DNA of 64,000 bases from an uncultured Ignavibacteria bacterium (GTDB lineage Bacteria; Bacteroidota; Ignavibacteria; SZUA-365): the NCBI GenBank assembly GCA_913061095.1, contig CAJXVM010000023.1, forward strand, positions 1 through 64,000, in the 5' to 3' direction. The notes beneath the pieces are model-generated. The model saw only the letters and a list, made by a program, of their open reading frames with translations. It had not been told where the DNA came from and ran no database searches. Shown here in pieces: positions 28,685 through 37,267 of this stretch. The position numbers were made by a program, and so were the translations under genes. Positions within the stretch are counted from its first letter, which is position 1. Each line of letters opens with the position of its first letter.

Positions 28685-31132
28685 CTATCGGTCGATGACA
28701 AGCAGCTTTGATGCGCCTTCACCCGCCGTGTGTATCTGCACCACATACACACCCGGTCGAATACCGTGCAGATCGAAGTTGACGAAATGGTCCGTGCCCG
28801 ACAGCGTCTCCTGCCTGCGCACTTCCCTGCCAAGCAGATCGCGGAGCAGCAGCAGCGCAGCATGCGAACCCTGCAGCCGCAGATGCACGGTGACCCTGTC
28901 ATCGGCGGGATAGGGATACAGCTCGAACATGCGGACAGTCGCGGGAAGGACCTTCACGTCGAGCACATCGACGGTGAACGGATCCGACAGGGCCGTGCAG
29001 CCGTTGCTGTCGGTGATCTGCACGGCGTATGTGCCGGGCTGCGTGCAGAGATGCTTCCGCCACGTCGCGCTCGTGATCGGCTCTCCGTCGCGGTACCATT
29101 GCCAGCCGGCCGCCTCCGTGGTCACCAGCGAATCACCGCGCCGCTCGATCGGCGGTGTCGCGGGCGACGGCCAGACGGTCACCGTCACGGTATCACTGTA
29201 TACGGTGCCGCCACCGGGATAATCCATCTCGCAGAAGTACCTGCCGCTGCTGCCGACGACAATGCCGGGTGTTCCTTCTCCGTTGGACCAGCGGTACGCG
29301 TTGAAGCCGGGACCTGCATACAGCGTCACCTCCCCTCCCTCGCAAAATGCGAGATCGCCGCCGGCGGCAATGCGCGGCGCGGCCAACGCGGGGACGCTCA
29401 GAACCGTCCCGCACATGACGGAATCCACATTTCTGCCGTATGTCCATACCTGCACCGAGTAATCCTCGGCAGTCGGGGCGGGTGGATACGCCAGCGTCCA
29501 CTGCGCGAGCGCCTGCTGCAGTCCGGGGATCCTGGCGGGATACAGCGCCTTCGTGAAACGGTCCGCGTCGTTCCCCGCCAGCGAGAGTCCGGCGGGCAGC
29601 ACGATGGTCGCGAACACGGAGTCCGACGGCATGGTGCCCTCATTGTTCACCTGCAGCGACGCGGGCAGCGGCAGCGGACCCAGGCGCATCGTCGCGCTGT
29701 CGAGCACGACGTCCGGCATGGTCACCGTGCATCGCAGCGACGGCGGAATCCGCGGTGCATGAATGCGCACCTGCGCGCCGTCGAAGCGCGGGATGCGGCA
29801 TCCCGCTTCGAACAGGCCGTCCACCGCCTCGACCATGCATGTGACAGCGGTGTCGGGATCGGCAAGCACGCGGAAGCGGAAATTCATCAGCGTTCCGCCA
29901 CCGGATATGACCTTGCGGTCCGCGGTCGCGATTCGGACACCGCCCGGAACGGGAGCACTGGAAACCGGCACACCGTCGAGTGGCGAGCCCGCAGGGATTG
30001 ACACATCGAGGAATTCCAGGCACTGCGCGTCATACTGCAGCGTGAATTCCAGCGGATGCATCAGCTGTTCGGGACCGAGAAGCGGAATCATCAGCGGCAT
30101 GGTGAACACCGAATCCGACAGTACATCTCCCCCGAGAAGATCAAAGAACATGTCGGTGAACGTCGTTGAGTCGAGCGGCGCACGGTAGGTCTTTGTCTTG
30201 ACGTCCGATCCGCCGCAGAAATCATCCAGCCGCAACTCCACGGTACGGAGCGCGCCATCCGCGCAGTCGCGCCAGGAGGTGATCACGCATTCGTTGCCGA
30301 ACGGGTTCGCTGTGATTTCAGCATAAATGTCATGATACACACTCTGCTGCGGCTGTTGATAGTAGCGTCCGCCGGTCTGCTCCGCAATATTCGTGAGTAC
30401 GACCGGATTGATGCTCGATCCGATGCCGATCGTGTAAATGGGGATGTGGTTGCGGTTCGCACGCGAGATGATCTCCTCTGGCGTGCGCGTCGACGAGCCG
30501 TCCTGTCCGTCGGTCATCACGATCACCGCGCGGCACTGGTTGATCCCGTTGCTGATCACTTCGAGCATTCCGGTATATATCGCATCGTACAGCGCCGTGC
30601 CGCCGGCGGTGGGCAGGGAATCAACCGCCGCGTACAGGAGTGGTTTATGCGTCGTCGCCTGCTGCCTGATGGTGATTGTATTATTGAACCAGATGACCGC
30701 GGCCTCGTCGACCTGCCCGTCCATCTGGTCAATCCAGGTGCGCGCCGAAGCCTTGGCGTATGCATTTCCGGGCCCGATCATCGAACCCGATGCGTCGAGC
30801 ACGAGTGCGACCGAACCGGTGCAGCGCAGGGAGGTATCGGGACAGAAGAGTTGAAAATCCTCCACCTCCATCCCGTTTTCAAACAGACGGAAATCCTGTC
30901 GCGCCATGTGAAATGCCTGCTGGCCGTCGCAGCCCACAGTGAAAAACAGCGCAACCTGCGGCCATTCAATCTCGATGCTCCTGAAATTCAGATTGGGCTG
31001 CGCCTGCAGCGGCGGCGGAGCGTGCAGAAGCAGAAGCAGAATGAACAATGGCAGAAACTTCCGCACAACAGACGGCGGATCGGACGGTAGAAAAACGACA
31101 TGCGGATTTCCCTCAGGCGAAGCGGTTCTCAT
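28685..31132 (-). CDS. Secreted VWA-domain protein with type IX sorting domain (paralogue 4)
   Basis: The 815-residue paralogue of the three VWA proteins at 9.5-19.8 kb is shorter because it lacks one CARDB/Ig block. The signal segment (FLPLFILLLLLHAPPPLQAQ) lies at about 26-45. The shared module NLNFRSIEIEWP precedes a VWA domain with MIDAS DASGSM at 113-118 and VMTDGQD. A DFCGGSDVKTKTYRAPLDS segment matches the other paralogues, followed by cohesin-like, one CARDB-like and Ig/PKD-like (DSNGCTALSDP) domains and a sorting domain (LYPYPADDRV, LRDLLGREV). The CCGGGGGTAT leader just before its ATG is shared with the paralogue at 19834. It has its own GCGCTTGACT-type promoter (31251-31279). Confidence 0.87.
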   Translation of the reverse strand: MRTASPEGNPHVVFLPSDPPSVVRKFLPLFILLLLLHAPPPLQAQPNLNFRSIEIEWPQVALFFTVGCDGQQAFHMARQDFRLFENGMEVEDFQLFCPDTSLRCTGSVALVLDASGSMIGPGNAYAKASARTWIDQMDGQVDEAAVIWFNNTITIRQQATTHKPLLYAAVDSLPTAGGTALYDAIYTGMLEVISNGINQCRAVIVMTDGQDGSSTRTPEEIISRANRNHIPIYTIGIGSSINPVVLTNIAEQTGGRYYQQPQQSVYHDIYAEITANPFGNECVITSWRDCADGALRTVELRLDDFCGGSDVKTKTYRAPLDSTTFTDMFFDLLGGDVLSDSVFTMPLMIPLLGPEQLMHPLEFTLQYDAQCLEFLDVSIPAGSPLDGVPVSSAPVPGGVRIATADRKVISGGGTLMNFRFRVLADPDTAVTCMVEAVDGLFEAGCRIPRFDGAQVRIHAPRIPPSLRCTVTMPDVVLDSATMRLGPLPLPASLQVNNEGTMPSDSVFATIVLPAGLSLAGNDADRFTKALYPARIPGLQQALAQWTLAYPPAPTAEDYSVQVWTYGRNVDSVMCGTVLSVPALAAPRIAAGGDLAFCEGGEVTLYAGPGFNAYRWSNGEGTPGIVVGSSGRYFCEMDYPGGGTVYSDTVTVTVWPSPATPPIERRGDSLVTTEAAGWQWYRDGEPITSATWRKHLCTQPGTYAVQITDSNGCTALSDPFTVDVLDVKVLPATVRMFELYPYPADDRVTVHLRLQGSHAALLLLRDLLGREVRRQETLSGTDHFVNFDLHGIRPGVYVVQIHTAGEGASKLLVIDR

Positions 31133-31250
31133 GGCATACCCCCGGAACGGTCCTTGATGAAACAGACATTGATCGGTACGAATCGTCGCTGCGAGGCGAG
31201 GCGGTCAGGATGCTCGTCTTGTATGCGTCAATACAGTAGCAATATATCTC

Positions 31251-31279
31251 ATATTACTGTGTCCGCCCGACGAAGTCAA
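31251..31279 (-). promoter_or_regulatory. Promoter of VWA paralogue 4
   Basis: TTGACT (31279-31274) and TAATAT (31256-31251) are separated by 17 bases. The -35 lies in GCGCTTGACT, shared with the VWA operon promoter at 19982 and the S41 gene promoter at 9502. Confidence 0.68.
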
Positions 31280-31337
31280 GCGCGGGACGCCGCTCGGGCG
31301 AATCGTTGAAAGAAATGCGCGCCCTCTGAAAAACACA

Positions 31338-31366
31338 TTGCGCTTCACACCGTAATTGGATATGTT
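31338..31366 (+). promoter_or_regulatory. Possible promoter of the radical SAM gene
   Basis: TTGCGC (31338-31343) and TATGTT (31361-31366) are spaced by 17 bases, about 115 bases upstream of the ATG at 31482. Match to consensus is moderate. Confidence 0.42.
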
Positions 31367-31481
31367 GATCCCATACGCAACATCCATGTATCGTCGGCGT
31401 CAGCATCGCGCACTGGTACGAAGGATTCACCTGTGCGGCCGGTGAGGTGCATACGTTCCGGTACGATTTCGAGGACTCCTC

Positions 31482-32960
31482 ATGCACATTCTCCTCGTCT
31501 ACCCGACCTATCCGGATACCTTCTGGAGCTTCCGCCACGCGCTGAAATTCGTATCCAAAAAAGCCAGCTTCCCTCCCCTCGGTCTCCTCACGGTCGCCTC
31601 GCTGCTGCCCCCGGCCTGGAAGCGCGAACTCGTGGACATGAATGTTGAGGCCTTGACGGACCAGGCGATCCGTCGTGCCGACTACGTGTTCGTCAGCGCG
31701 ATGTCCGTCCAGAGCGCGTCGGCCGACGATGTCATCCGGCGCTGCAGGGAGCTGCATGTTCCCGTCGTGGCCGGAGGACCGCACTTCACCAGCAGTCCGG
31801 AGCTGTATCCGCAGGTCGACCATCTCGTGCTCGACGAGGCGGAAATGACGCTGCCGGAGTTCTGCCGCGACGTCGAAAACGGGAATCCGAAACCGGGCTA
31901 CCGTGCCGAAGGCTGGGCCGACATCGCGTCGACGCCCGTGCCGCAGTGGGATCTCATTTCCCATCGGCACTACTCGTCGATGAACATTCAATATTCGCGC
32001 GGCTGTCCATTCGACTGCGAATTCTGCGATATCACCGTGCTGTACGGACGCAAACCCCGTACGAAGACACGCGCACAGATCATTGAAGAGCTCGATGCGG
32101 TGTACGCCACGGGCTGGCGCGGGCCGCTCTTCTTCGTCGACGACAACTTCATCGGCAACAAGGCAAAGCTCAAGCGCGACATCCTCCCCGCCGTGGCCGA
32201 CTGGATGGCCGAACACAACCATCCGTTTTACCTCAACACCGAGGCGTCCATCAATCTCGCCGACGATCCCGAACTCATGACGATGATGGTGCGGGCCGGC
32301 TTCGAGGCCGTATTCGTCGGCATCGAGACACTGCATGAAGACAGCCTCGTCTCCTGCGGGAAAAAAGTAAACGAGGGACGCGATCTCATCGCCAGCGTGC
32401 GGCAGTTGCAGCGGGCCGGACTCGAGGTACAGGGTGGGTTCATCGTCGGCTTCGACGAGGATCCACCATCTATTTTCGAGCGCCTGACCGATTTCATCCA
32501 GGAAAGCGGCATCGTCACGGCCATGGTGGGACTGCTCAACGCCCCGAAAGGAACCCGCCTGCACCGGCGCCTGCAGGAAGAAGGGCGCCTGCTGAATGAT
32601 TTCAACGGAAACAACACCGACTTCGCGACAAATTTCATCCCGCGCATGGATGAAGACTCCCTGCTCGAGGGATATCGCAGCGTGCTCGACGCCATCTATG
32701 CCCCGCCGAATTACTATGACCGTGTGCGTCGTTTTCTGAAGACCTTCGATCCGCCGAAGAAAGTATTCCACTTCAACCCGGGATACCTCGCCGCATTGCT
32801 GCGATCGATGGTTGTCATTGGCATCGCGGGGAAGGAGCGGCTGCATTACTGGCGCCTGTTCTTCTGGTCGCTGTTCCGTAAACCACAGCTGTTTTCACTC
32901 GCCATCCTTTTCAGTATTTACGGCTTCCATTTCCGCAAGGTCTCCGACGCGGCGGCATAG
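31482..32960 (+). CDS. B12-binding-domain radical SAM protein
   Basis: The 492-residue enzyme has an N-terminal cobalamin-binding-like Rossmann domain (about 1-150; VSAMSVQSASADDVI, VVAGGPHFTS) and a radical SAM core. Its [4Fe-4S] cysteines are Cys175, Cys179 and Cys182 in YSRGCPFDCEFCD. Later core motifs include FFVDDNF and GGFIVGFDED. The C-terminal 130 residues resemble the DUF4070 tail found in BchE/HpnR-like members. No DxHxxG cobalamin-binding motif was seen in the N-terminal domain, so B12 binding is uncertain. By family it may methylate or rearrange a lipid or tetrapyrrole-like substrate; the neighbours do not reveal which. It ends on a frame that abuts the leader of the transglutaminase gene. 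The opposite-strand 530-codon frame is treated as a shadow. Confidence 0.85.
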   Translation: MHILLVYPTYPDTFWSFRHALKFVSKKASFPPLGLLTVASLLPPAWKRELVDMNVEALTDQAIRRADYVFVSAMSVQSASADDVIRRCRELHVPVVAGGPHFTSSPELYPQVDHLVLDEAEMTLPEFCRDVENGNPKPGYRAEGWADIASTPVPQWDLISHRHYSSMNIQYSRGCPFDCEFCDITVLYGRKPRTKTRAQIIEELDAVYATGWRGPLFFVDDNFIGNKAKLKRDILPAVADWMAEHNHPFYLNTEASINLADDPELMTMMVRAGFEAVFVGIETLHEDSLVSCGKKVNEGRDLIASVRQLQRAGLEVQGGFIVGFDEDPPSIFERLTDFIQESGIVTAMVGLLNAPKGTRLHRRLQEEGRLLNDFNGNNTDFATNFIPRMDEDSLLEGYRSVLDAIYAPPNYYDRVRRFLKTFDPPKKVFHFNPGYLAALLRSMVVIGIAGKERLHYWRLFFWSLFRKPQLFSLAILFSIYGFHFRKVSDAAA

Positions 32961-33079
32961 TGCCGCACGCAACAATTCTGCGGTATTTCCGTATCATGGA
33001 GTATTCAATCTCCATATCCGAATCATTTTCCGCGCCGCCACGCCCGATCCGGATCCGTATGCGACGCAAGGAGGCACGC

Positions 33080-35128
33080 ATGACACCGTATTCCCGCCGC
33101 TCCCTCACTGTCGTCCTTCCGCTGTTTCTTCTGCTCATCTTCGCCACTTCGCTTCCGACCTGCGCCCAGCAGCCTGGCAGCGGCGATGTCTACTATTATG
33201 GCATCGAGATCAGCGATCAGCTCTGCGGCTACGCCGAAATCCGCCTCAGCGAGGGTGAGCATGACGGACGGCCGGTCATCCTTCTCGACGAAGAGGTCTT
33301 CGCCATGATGACGGCACTCGGCAGCACGTTCAATTCACGACAGACCATCCGCTACCGTATCGACCCGGAGACCGGCAATTTCATCTGGCACACAAACGAC
33401 GTCGAACAGGGCGACACGCAACTGGGCGCGGAGTATGCCGTGCACGACGGCGCCGCCTTTTTCCACGACATCGACACGAAAAAGGAAACCCGCATCGATC
33501 TGCCCGAGGGCGCCGTGCTCCCCAATACCATTCTGTATCCACACCTCCTGCGCGCATTTGCGGATCCCGCGACAGAGGAATGCAGCATGCAGGTGCTCAA
33601 CGTCCGCGACGGGGAAGTGCAGAAACATACCTACACCCGCCTCCCCGATGAGGAAATCGACGTGAACGGGAATCCACGCACGGCCATGGTCATCGAGGAA
33701 ATGAACCGCAAGACGGGATTGAAAGTCCGTATGTGGATCGATCCCGAAACAGGATATTTTCTGCAGGGACATGTACTCAACCGCCGCATCTTCCGCACGG
33801 ATCCCTCCGTGGTCAAGCGCGTCAAGGTCGCCGACATGAACTCCTCCATCCTGGTGAAAACCAATGAGAACATCGGCGACATCCAGGGCATCACGAAGAT
33901 GAAAGTCCGCGCGCGACTCGAACCCGTCGGAATATGGGTGACCGAGGACGGACTCAACGGACCCGGACAGTCCTTCAGCGGCACCATCGATGAAAACGCC
34001 ATCGACGGTGTCTTCGAAATCAGCCACGCCCGCTATGACGGCACGGATGCGCCACCCTTCCCGCCCGACTTCTCCGGCAGCGAGGAATTGCGAACCTATA
34101 TCGAGCCATCCACATTCTGCGAATCCGATGATCCGGTGCTCGTCGCAAAAGCGAAAGAGATCACTGCCGGCGCGACCGACGCATGGGACGCGGCGCGGAG
34201 ACTCAGCGCATGGGTGGCGGAGAACATCAATTACGCCATTCCCGGAGGCGGTACCGCGCGGAAAACATATGACGTCCGCGCCGGGGAATGCGGCGCGCAC
34301 TCGATGCTGCTCACCGCCTTCTGCCGCGCCGTGGGGATTCCCGCCCGCGTGGTGTGGGGATGCATGTACACGCCAAACCTCGGCGGATCATTCGGACAGC
34401 ACGGCTGGAATGAAATATACATGGGGGATGCCGGTTGGATTCCCGTCGACGCCACCGCCCATGAAATCGACTTCGCTGATTCAGGACACCTGCGCATCGG
34501 CGAGATGGAGTCCACCGTCATCGCACTCAATGCCGAGGAATTCGAAATCCTCGACTATCAGCTCGGCACCGGAGAAGTCGATGTCGCTGCCGTCAAACGT
34601 CTGCAGCCCTATCTCGGCACGTACAGCAGCGCCGTCGTAAACAACAAACCCTTCGAAGTGCTGGAGCAGAACGGCAAACTGGGTGTCAGTATCCCCGACA
34701 AGATGGTGCTCGTTTTCAACGATCCCGGCGAAAACGGACTCTGGCCCTGCCAGCTCGCCCCGAAGCTGAACCTGTCCTTCGAGAAGGACGACGACGGTGC
34801 CATCATCGCCCTGAAGCTCATGGAAGACAACCGCATGCCGCGAAAGGACACCGATACGGAAATCCCCGACGACGTGCCCGAACGGCTTCGTCCTCTGCTG
34901 GGCGTTTTCGTACTCACCGCGCTGAAAGCGGACTTCAGCATCATCTATGAAACCGAACGCCTCTGCCTGCAGGAACCGCGCGGGAAAATCTATCCGCTGC
35001 AATTCGTGAAGGATGAAGGATACTGGGAAGCCGAGGACGGCAGCCGTCGTGTGCGATTCGAGACGGAGAACGGCAAGGCGGCCACGGCCATCATGGCGAC
35101 GCATATCACGCGACTCGAACGGCAGTAG
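33080..35128 (+). CDS. Exported transglutaminase-like protein
   Basis: The 682-residue protein starts at 33080, preceded by AAGGAGG 6 bases upstream, with a signal peptide (VVLPLFLLLIFATSLPTCAQ). The central part (about 350-500) is a transglutaminase-like fold with the Cys-His-Asp triad visible in GECGAHSMLLTAF, GQHGWNEIYM and WIPVDATAHE. The first 300 residues form an unrecognised beta-rich domain, also seen upstream of transglutaminase domains in other Bacteroidota-type proteins. No sorting domain is present, so a periplasmic location is likely. An earlier in-frame start at 32960 lacks a ribosome-binding site. Peptidase or cross-linking activity is possible; the substrate is unknown. Confidence 0.82.
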   Translation: MTPYSRRSLTVVLPLFLLLIFATSLPTCAQQPGSGDVYYYGIEISDQLCGYAEIRLSEGEHDGRPVILLDEEVFAMMTALGSTFNSRQTIRYRIDPETGNFIWHTNDVEQGDTQLGAEYAVHDGAAFFHDIDTKKETRIDLPEGAVLPNTILYPHLLRAFADPATEECSMQVLNVRDGEVQKHTYTRLPDEEIDVNGNPRTAMVIEEMNRKTGLKVRMWIDPETGYFLQGHVLNRRIFRTDPSVVKRVKVADMNSSILVKTNENIGDIQGITKMKVRARLEPVGIWVTEDGLNGPGQSFSGTIDENAIDGVFEISHARYDGTDAPPFPPDFSGSEELRTYIEPSTFCESDDPVLVAKAKEITAGATDAWDAARRLSAWVAENINYAIPGGGTARKTYDVRAGECGAHSMLLTAFCRAVGIPARVVWGCMYTPNLGGSFGQHGWNEIYMGDAGWIPVDATAHEIDFADSGHLRIGEMESTVIALNAEEFEILDYQLGTGEVDVAAVKRLQPYLGTYSSAVVNNKPFEVLEQNGKLGVSIPDKMVLVFNDPGENGLWPCQLAPKLNLSFEKDDDGAIIALKLMEDNRMPRKDTDTEIPDDVPERLRPLLGVFVLTALKADFSIIYETERLCLQEPRGKIYPLQFVKDEGYWEAEDGSRRVRFETENGKAATAIMATHITRLERQ

Positions 35129-35145
35129 AACACGGCACAGACGGA

Positions 35146-35176
35146 TGCGCAGTGCGATCCCCGCTCGCACTGCGCA
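35146..35176. terminator. Perfect 12-bp stem-loop after the transglutaminase gene
   Basis: TGCGCAGTGCGA (35146-35157) and its exact reverse complement (35165-35176) are separated by 7 bases, 17 bases past the stop at 35128. There is no T-run, so it is a weak intrinsic terminator candidate; it could instead be an operator or a processing site upstream of nikR. Confidence 0.45.
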
Positions 35177-35206
35177 GCGCCGCTGCGCCGGAGGCAGGGG
35201 CGGCGT

Positions 35207-35235
35207 TTCCGCAACTCGTCCGGTGATTGTACTTT
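35207..35235 (+). promoter_or_regulatory. Weak promoter candidate for the nickel operon
   Basis: TTCCGC (35207-35212) and TACTTT (35230-35235) are spaced by 17 bases just upstream of nikR. Each hexamer matches only about half of the consensus. The dyad at 35238-35262 would cover the transcription start and the ribosome-binding site. Confidence 0.3.
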
Positions 35236-35237
35236 AG

Positions 35238-35262
35238 GGGGAACATTCGTCCGAGGTTCCCC
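35238..35262. promoter_or_regulatory. Dyad over the nikR ribosome-binding site
   Basis: GGGGAAC (35238-35244) and GTTCCCC (35256-35262) form a perfect inverted repeat with an 11-base spacer that ends immediately before the nikR ATG and includes its GAGG. It could be an autoregulatory operator or an RNA hairpin hiding the ribosome-binding site. Confidence 0.42.
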
Positions 35263-35673
35263 ATGAAGCTTCTCCGTTTCGGTGTATCCCTTCCTGAAGA
35301 CCTGATGAAAAAATTCGACCGGCTGGTCAAGCGCCGACGCTGGCCCAACCGGTCGGAGGCCATCCGTGACCTGATCCGCCGCGAGCTCGTGCAGGAGGAT
35401 ATCGCCAGCGACCGCATCGTCGCCGGTGTGCTCAGCCTGCTGTACGACCATCACAAATCGGCGATATCCGAGAAGCTCACCGCCCTGCAGCACGACCATC
35501 ACAAATCCATCATCAGCACCACGCACGTGCATCTCGATCATGACAACTGTCTGGAGGTGATCCTGCTGCATGGACGCGCGAAGGACATCAAACAGTTCGC
35601 CGACGGCATCATTTCCATCAAGGGCGTCAAGCACGGTGGACTGCATCTCACTTCCAAAGGCGCGGGGCTGGAC
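35263..35673 (+). CDS. nikR: NikR-type nickel-responsive transcriptional regulator
   Basis: The 137-residue protein has an N-terminal ribbon-helix-helix DNA-binding domain (KLLRFGVSLPEDLMKKFD, RSEAIRDLIRREL) and a C-terminal ACT-like nickel-binding domain. The four nickel ligands of NikR are conserved in position: His77, then His88 and His90 in THVHLDHDNC, and Cys96 (equivalent to E. coli His76, His87, His89 and Cys95). Length matches the family. The ATG at 35263 has GAGG upstream. Its TGA is directly followed by the GTG of the ECF T-component gene. By family it represses nickel uptake genes when nickel is abundant. A dyad overlies its own start, and another lies near the TonB receptor promoter. 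Confidence 0.93.
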
Positions 35674-35676
35674 TGA

Positions 35677-36477
35677 GTGACACCCGCCTTCGGCATACCG
35701 CACACGTCTCCCGCCGGCCCGTCGACGGCTCTCCCCTCCTCCATATCTGCGGATGCACGTTACGGCGATCCCCGCGCGCTGCTGCTGCTGCTCACGGGTG
35801 CCACGGTCAGCGCCGTCCTCCTGCCCGCCGATCTGCGCCTCGGCCTGCTCGCCGCGCTGCTCATGCTCTCCGCCGCCGTCACAGGCACGCCCGGAGCGCT
35901 GCTCCGCAAACTCCGCATCGTCGTTCCGATGACGCTCGCCATCGGCATCGCCGTCGCGCTGCAGTCCCCGGGCGAGCAACTGCTCTGGCGGATCATCGGT
36001 ATCGAAATCACGCGTGAGGGAGTTACGGCTGGAGGCGTCGTCGCATTGCGCCTGCTGCTCGTCGCCGCCTCCTCCCTGCTCTTCACCCTGCTCGTGCCGA
36101 TCTCCGATGCGGTGGCCGCACTGCGACAGCTCCTCGTGCCGTCGACCGTCGTCGCTGTCGCCTGGCTCACCGACCGCTTCCTCACGCTGCTCGCCGCCGA
36201 TGCGCGCCGCATGATGGAAAGCGTGCAGGCACGTTCCGCCGCGCTCTCCCTGCCCCGACGCATCAGCCTCAGCACGCGCGTGTCGGGTACCTTTCTCGTC
36301 CGTGCCGTCGGACGAAGTGACACGCTCGCCGACGCCATGACCGCCCGCGGTTTCGACGGACGCATCCCTGCCCTGCGCATTCTCCGGTGGCGGCGTCGCG
36401 ACACCGTGATCTCCGCGGCGGGACTCGCGCTGCTGTTTCTCATCTGGCTCCTGCCTCACGCATGGATGCAGCCATGA
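35677..36477 (+). CDS. ECF transporter transmembrane (T) component, CbiQ/NikQ-like
   Basis: The 266-residue membrane protein starts at a GTG touching the nikR stop codon. Four or five hydrophobic helices are visible (ALLLLLTGATVSAVLLP, LGLLAALLMLSAAVTG, and one at the C-terminus, VISAAGLALLFLIWLLP). The cytoplasmic coupling part carries VQARSAALS and TARGFDGR, equivalents of the two Ala-Arg-Gly motifs; the first has drifted to ARS. Overlaps the ATPase start by 4 bases (ATGA). It couples ATP hydrolysis to the substrate-binding S component. In this locus the substrate is inferred to be nickel or a nickel chelate, from the nikR linkage only. Confidence 0.85.
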   Translation: MTPAFGIPHTSPAGPSTALPSSISADARYGDPRALLLLLTGATVSAVLLPADLRLGLLAALLMLSAAVTGTPGALLRKLRIVVPMTLAIGIAVALQSPGEQLLWRIIGIEITREGVTAGGVVALRLLLVAASSLLFTLLVPISDAVAALRQLLVPSTVVAVAWLTDRFLTLLAADARRMMESVQARSAALSLPRRISLSTRVSGTFLVRAVGRSDTLADAMTARGFDGRIPALRILRWRRRDTVISAAGLALLFLIWLLPHAWMQP

Positions 36478-37217
36478 GTGACACTGCAGTCATTCTCGAG
36501 TGCCGCGAGGTGCGCAGCAGTTATCCCGACGGAACACAGGCGCTCACGGACGTGTCGTTCAGCATGCGGGAAGGGGAACGCGTCGCGCTGATCGGCCCCA
36601 ACGGCGCGGGCAAATCCACCCTGCTGCGCGCACTGATCGGCGTGCAGCCCTCGGAGGGAGACATCCACGTTGACGGTATCAGGCTGACAACAAAAACGCT
36701 GCGGGATATCCGCACGCGCGTGGGGCTCATTTTCCAGAATCCCGACGACCAGCTGTTTTCTCCTACTATAGAAGAGGATGTCGGCTTCGGTCCTGCCGCG
36801 ATGGGACTGTCGCGTGAGGAGGTTCGCGAGCGGGTGCGTGCCGCGCTTGAGGATGTCGGTCTCAGTGCTGCCGGCCGCAATCCCCTGCATCTGAGTTTCG
36901 GCGAACGGCGCCTGGCTGCCATCGCCGCGGTGCTCTCGATGCGTCCCGCACTGCTCGCCATGGACGAGCCCACGAGCAACCTCGATCCCGCGCATCGCCG
37001 CCGTCTGATCCGCTGGCTGCGAAAGCGCGAGAGCGAAACCATCCTGCTTGCCACGCATGACCTCGACATGGTCGCGGAGACCTGCGACCGTGTCATCCTT
37101 CTTTCCCGCCGCGTCGCCGCCGACGGTTCCGCCCGCGACATCCTCACCGACACCGACCTGCTTGCCGAACACGGCCTCGAACCGCCGCTGGGAATGCAGG
37201 GGATTGAGTTTCGATGA
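36474..37217 (+). CDS. ECF transporter ATP-binding (A) component, CbiO/NikO-like
   Basis: The 247-residue ATPase has Walker A GPNGAGKSTL, a Q-loop FQNPDDQLF typical of ECF A components, signature LSFGERRLAAIAAVL, Walker B LLAMDEPTSNLDP and H-loop LATHD. The QNPDDQ and LSFGE combination is that of CbiO/NikO rather than of importers with periplasmic binding proteins. The ATG at 36474 overlaps the T-component stop (ATGA). It is a single A subunit, as in group I ECF transporters for nickel or cobalt. A GC-rich hairpin follows the stop (37228-37247). Confidence 0.92.
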   Translation: MSDTAVILECREVRSSYPDGTQALTDVSFSMREGERVALIGPNGAGKSTLLRALIGVQPSEGDIHVDGIRLTTKTLRDIRTRVGLIFQNPDDQLFSPTIEEDVGFGPAAMGLSREEVRERVRAALEDVGLSAAGRNPLHLSFGERRLAAIAAVLSMRPALLAMDEPTSNLDPAHRRRLIRWLRKRESETILLATHDLDMVAETCDRVILLSRRVAADGSARDILTDTDLLAEHGLEPPLGMQGIEFR

Positions 37218-37227
37218 CCCCGCCAAA

Positions 37228-37247
37228 CCCCACCCTCACGGGTGGGG
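37228..37247. terminator. GC-rich hairpin after the ECF ATPase gene
   Basis: CCCCACCC (37228-37235) pairs perfectly with GGGTGGGG (37240-37247) around a 4-base loop, 10 bases after the ATPase stop. No T-run follows, so it may attenuate transcription or stabilise the 3' end of the upstream transcript rather than terminate it fully. Confidence 0.45.
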
Positions 37248-37267
37248 CTACCACCTCCCAATCACAT

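Larger units (their letters stand above)
31133..31481. other. Divergent intergenic region between VWA paralogue 4 and the radical SAM gene
   Basis: These 349 bases hold one minus-strand promoter (31251-31279) and one plus-strand promoter (31338-31366), listed separately. No gene with coding character was found in between; small frames here are not supported. Confidence 0.55.

Noticed and set aside
31254-32846. 530-codon open frame on the minus strand
   Set aside because: It is antisense to the radical SAM gene with its CxxxCxxC motif and has no recognisable domain or ribosome-binding site.
34990-36459. 489-codon open frame on the minus strand
   Set aside because: Crosses the nikR and ECF T genes, which have conserved motifs; the product is low-complexity and Arg/Glu/Gly rich.
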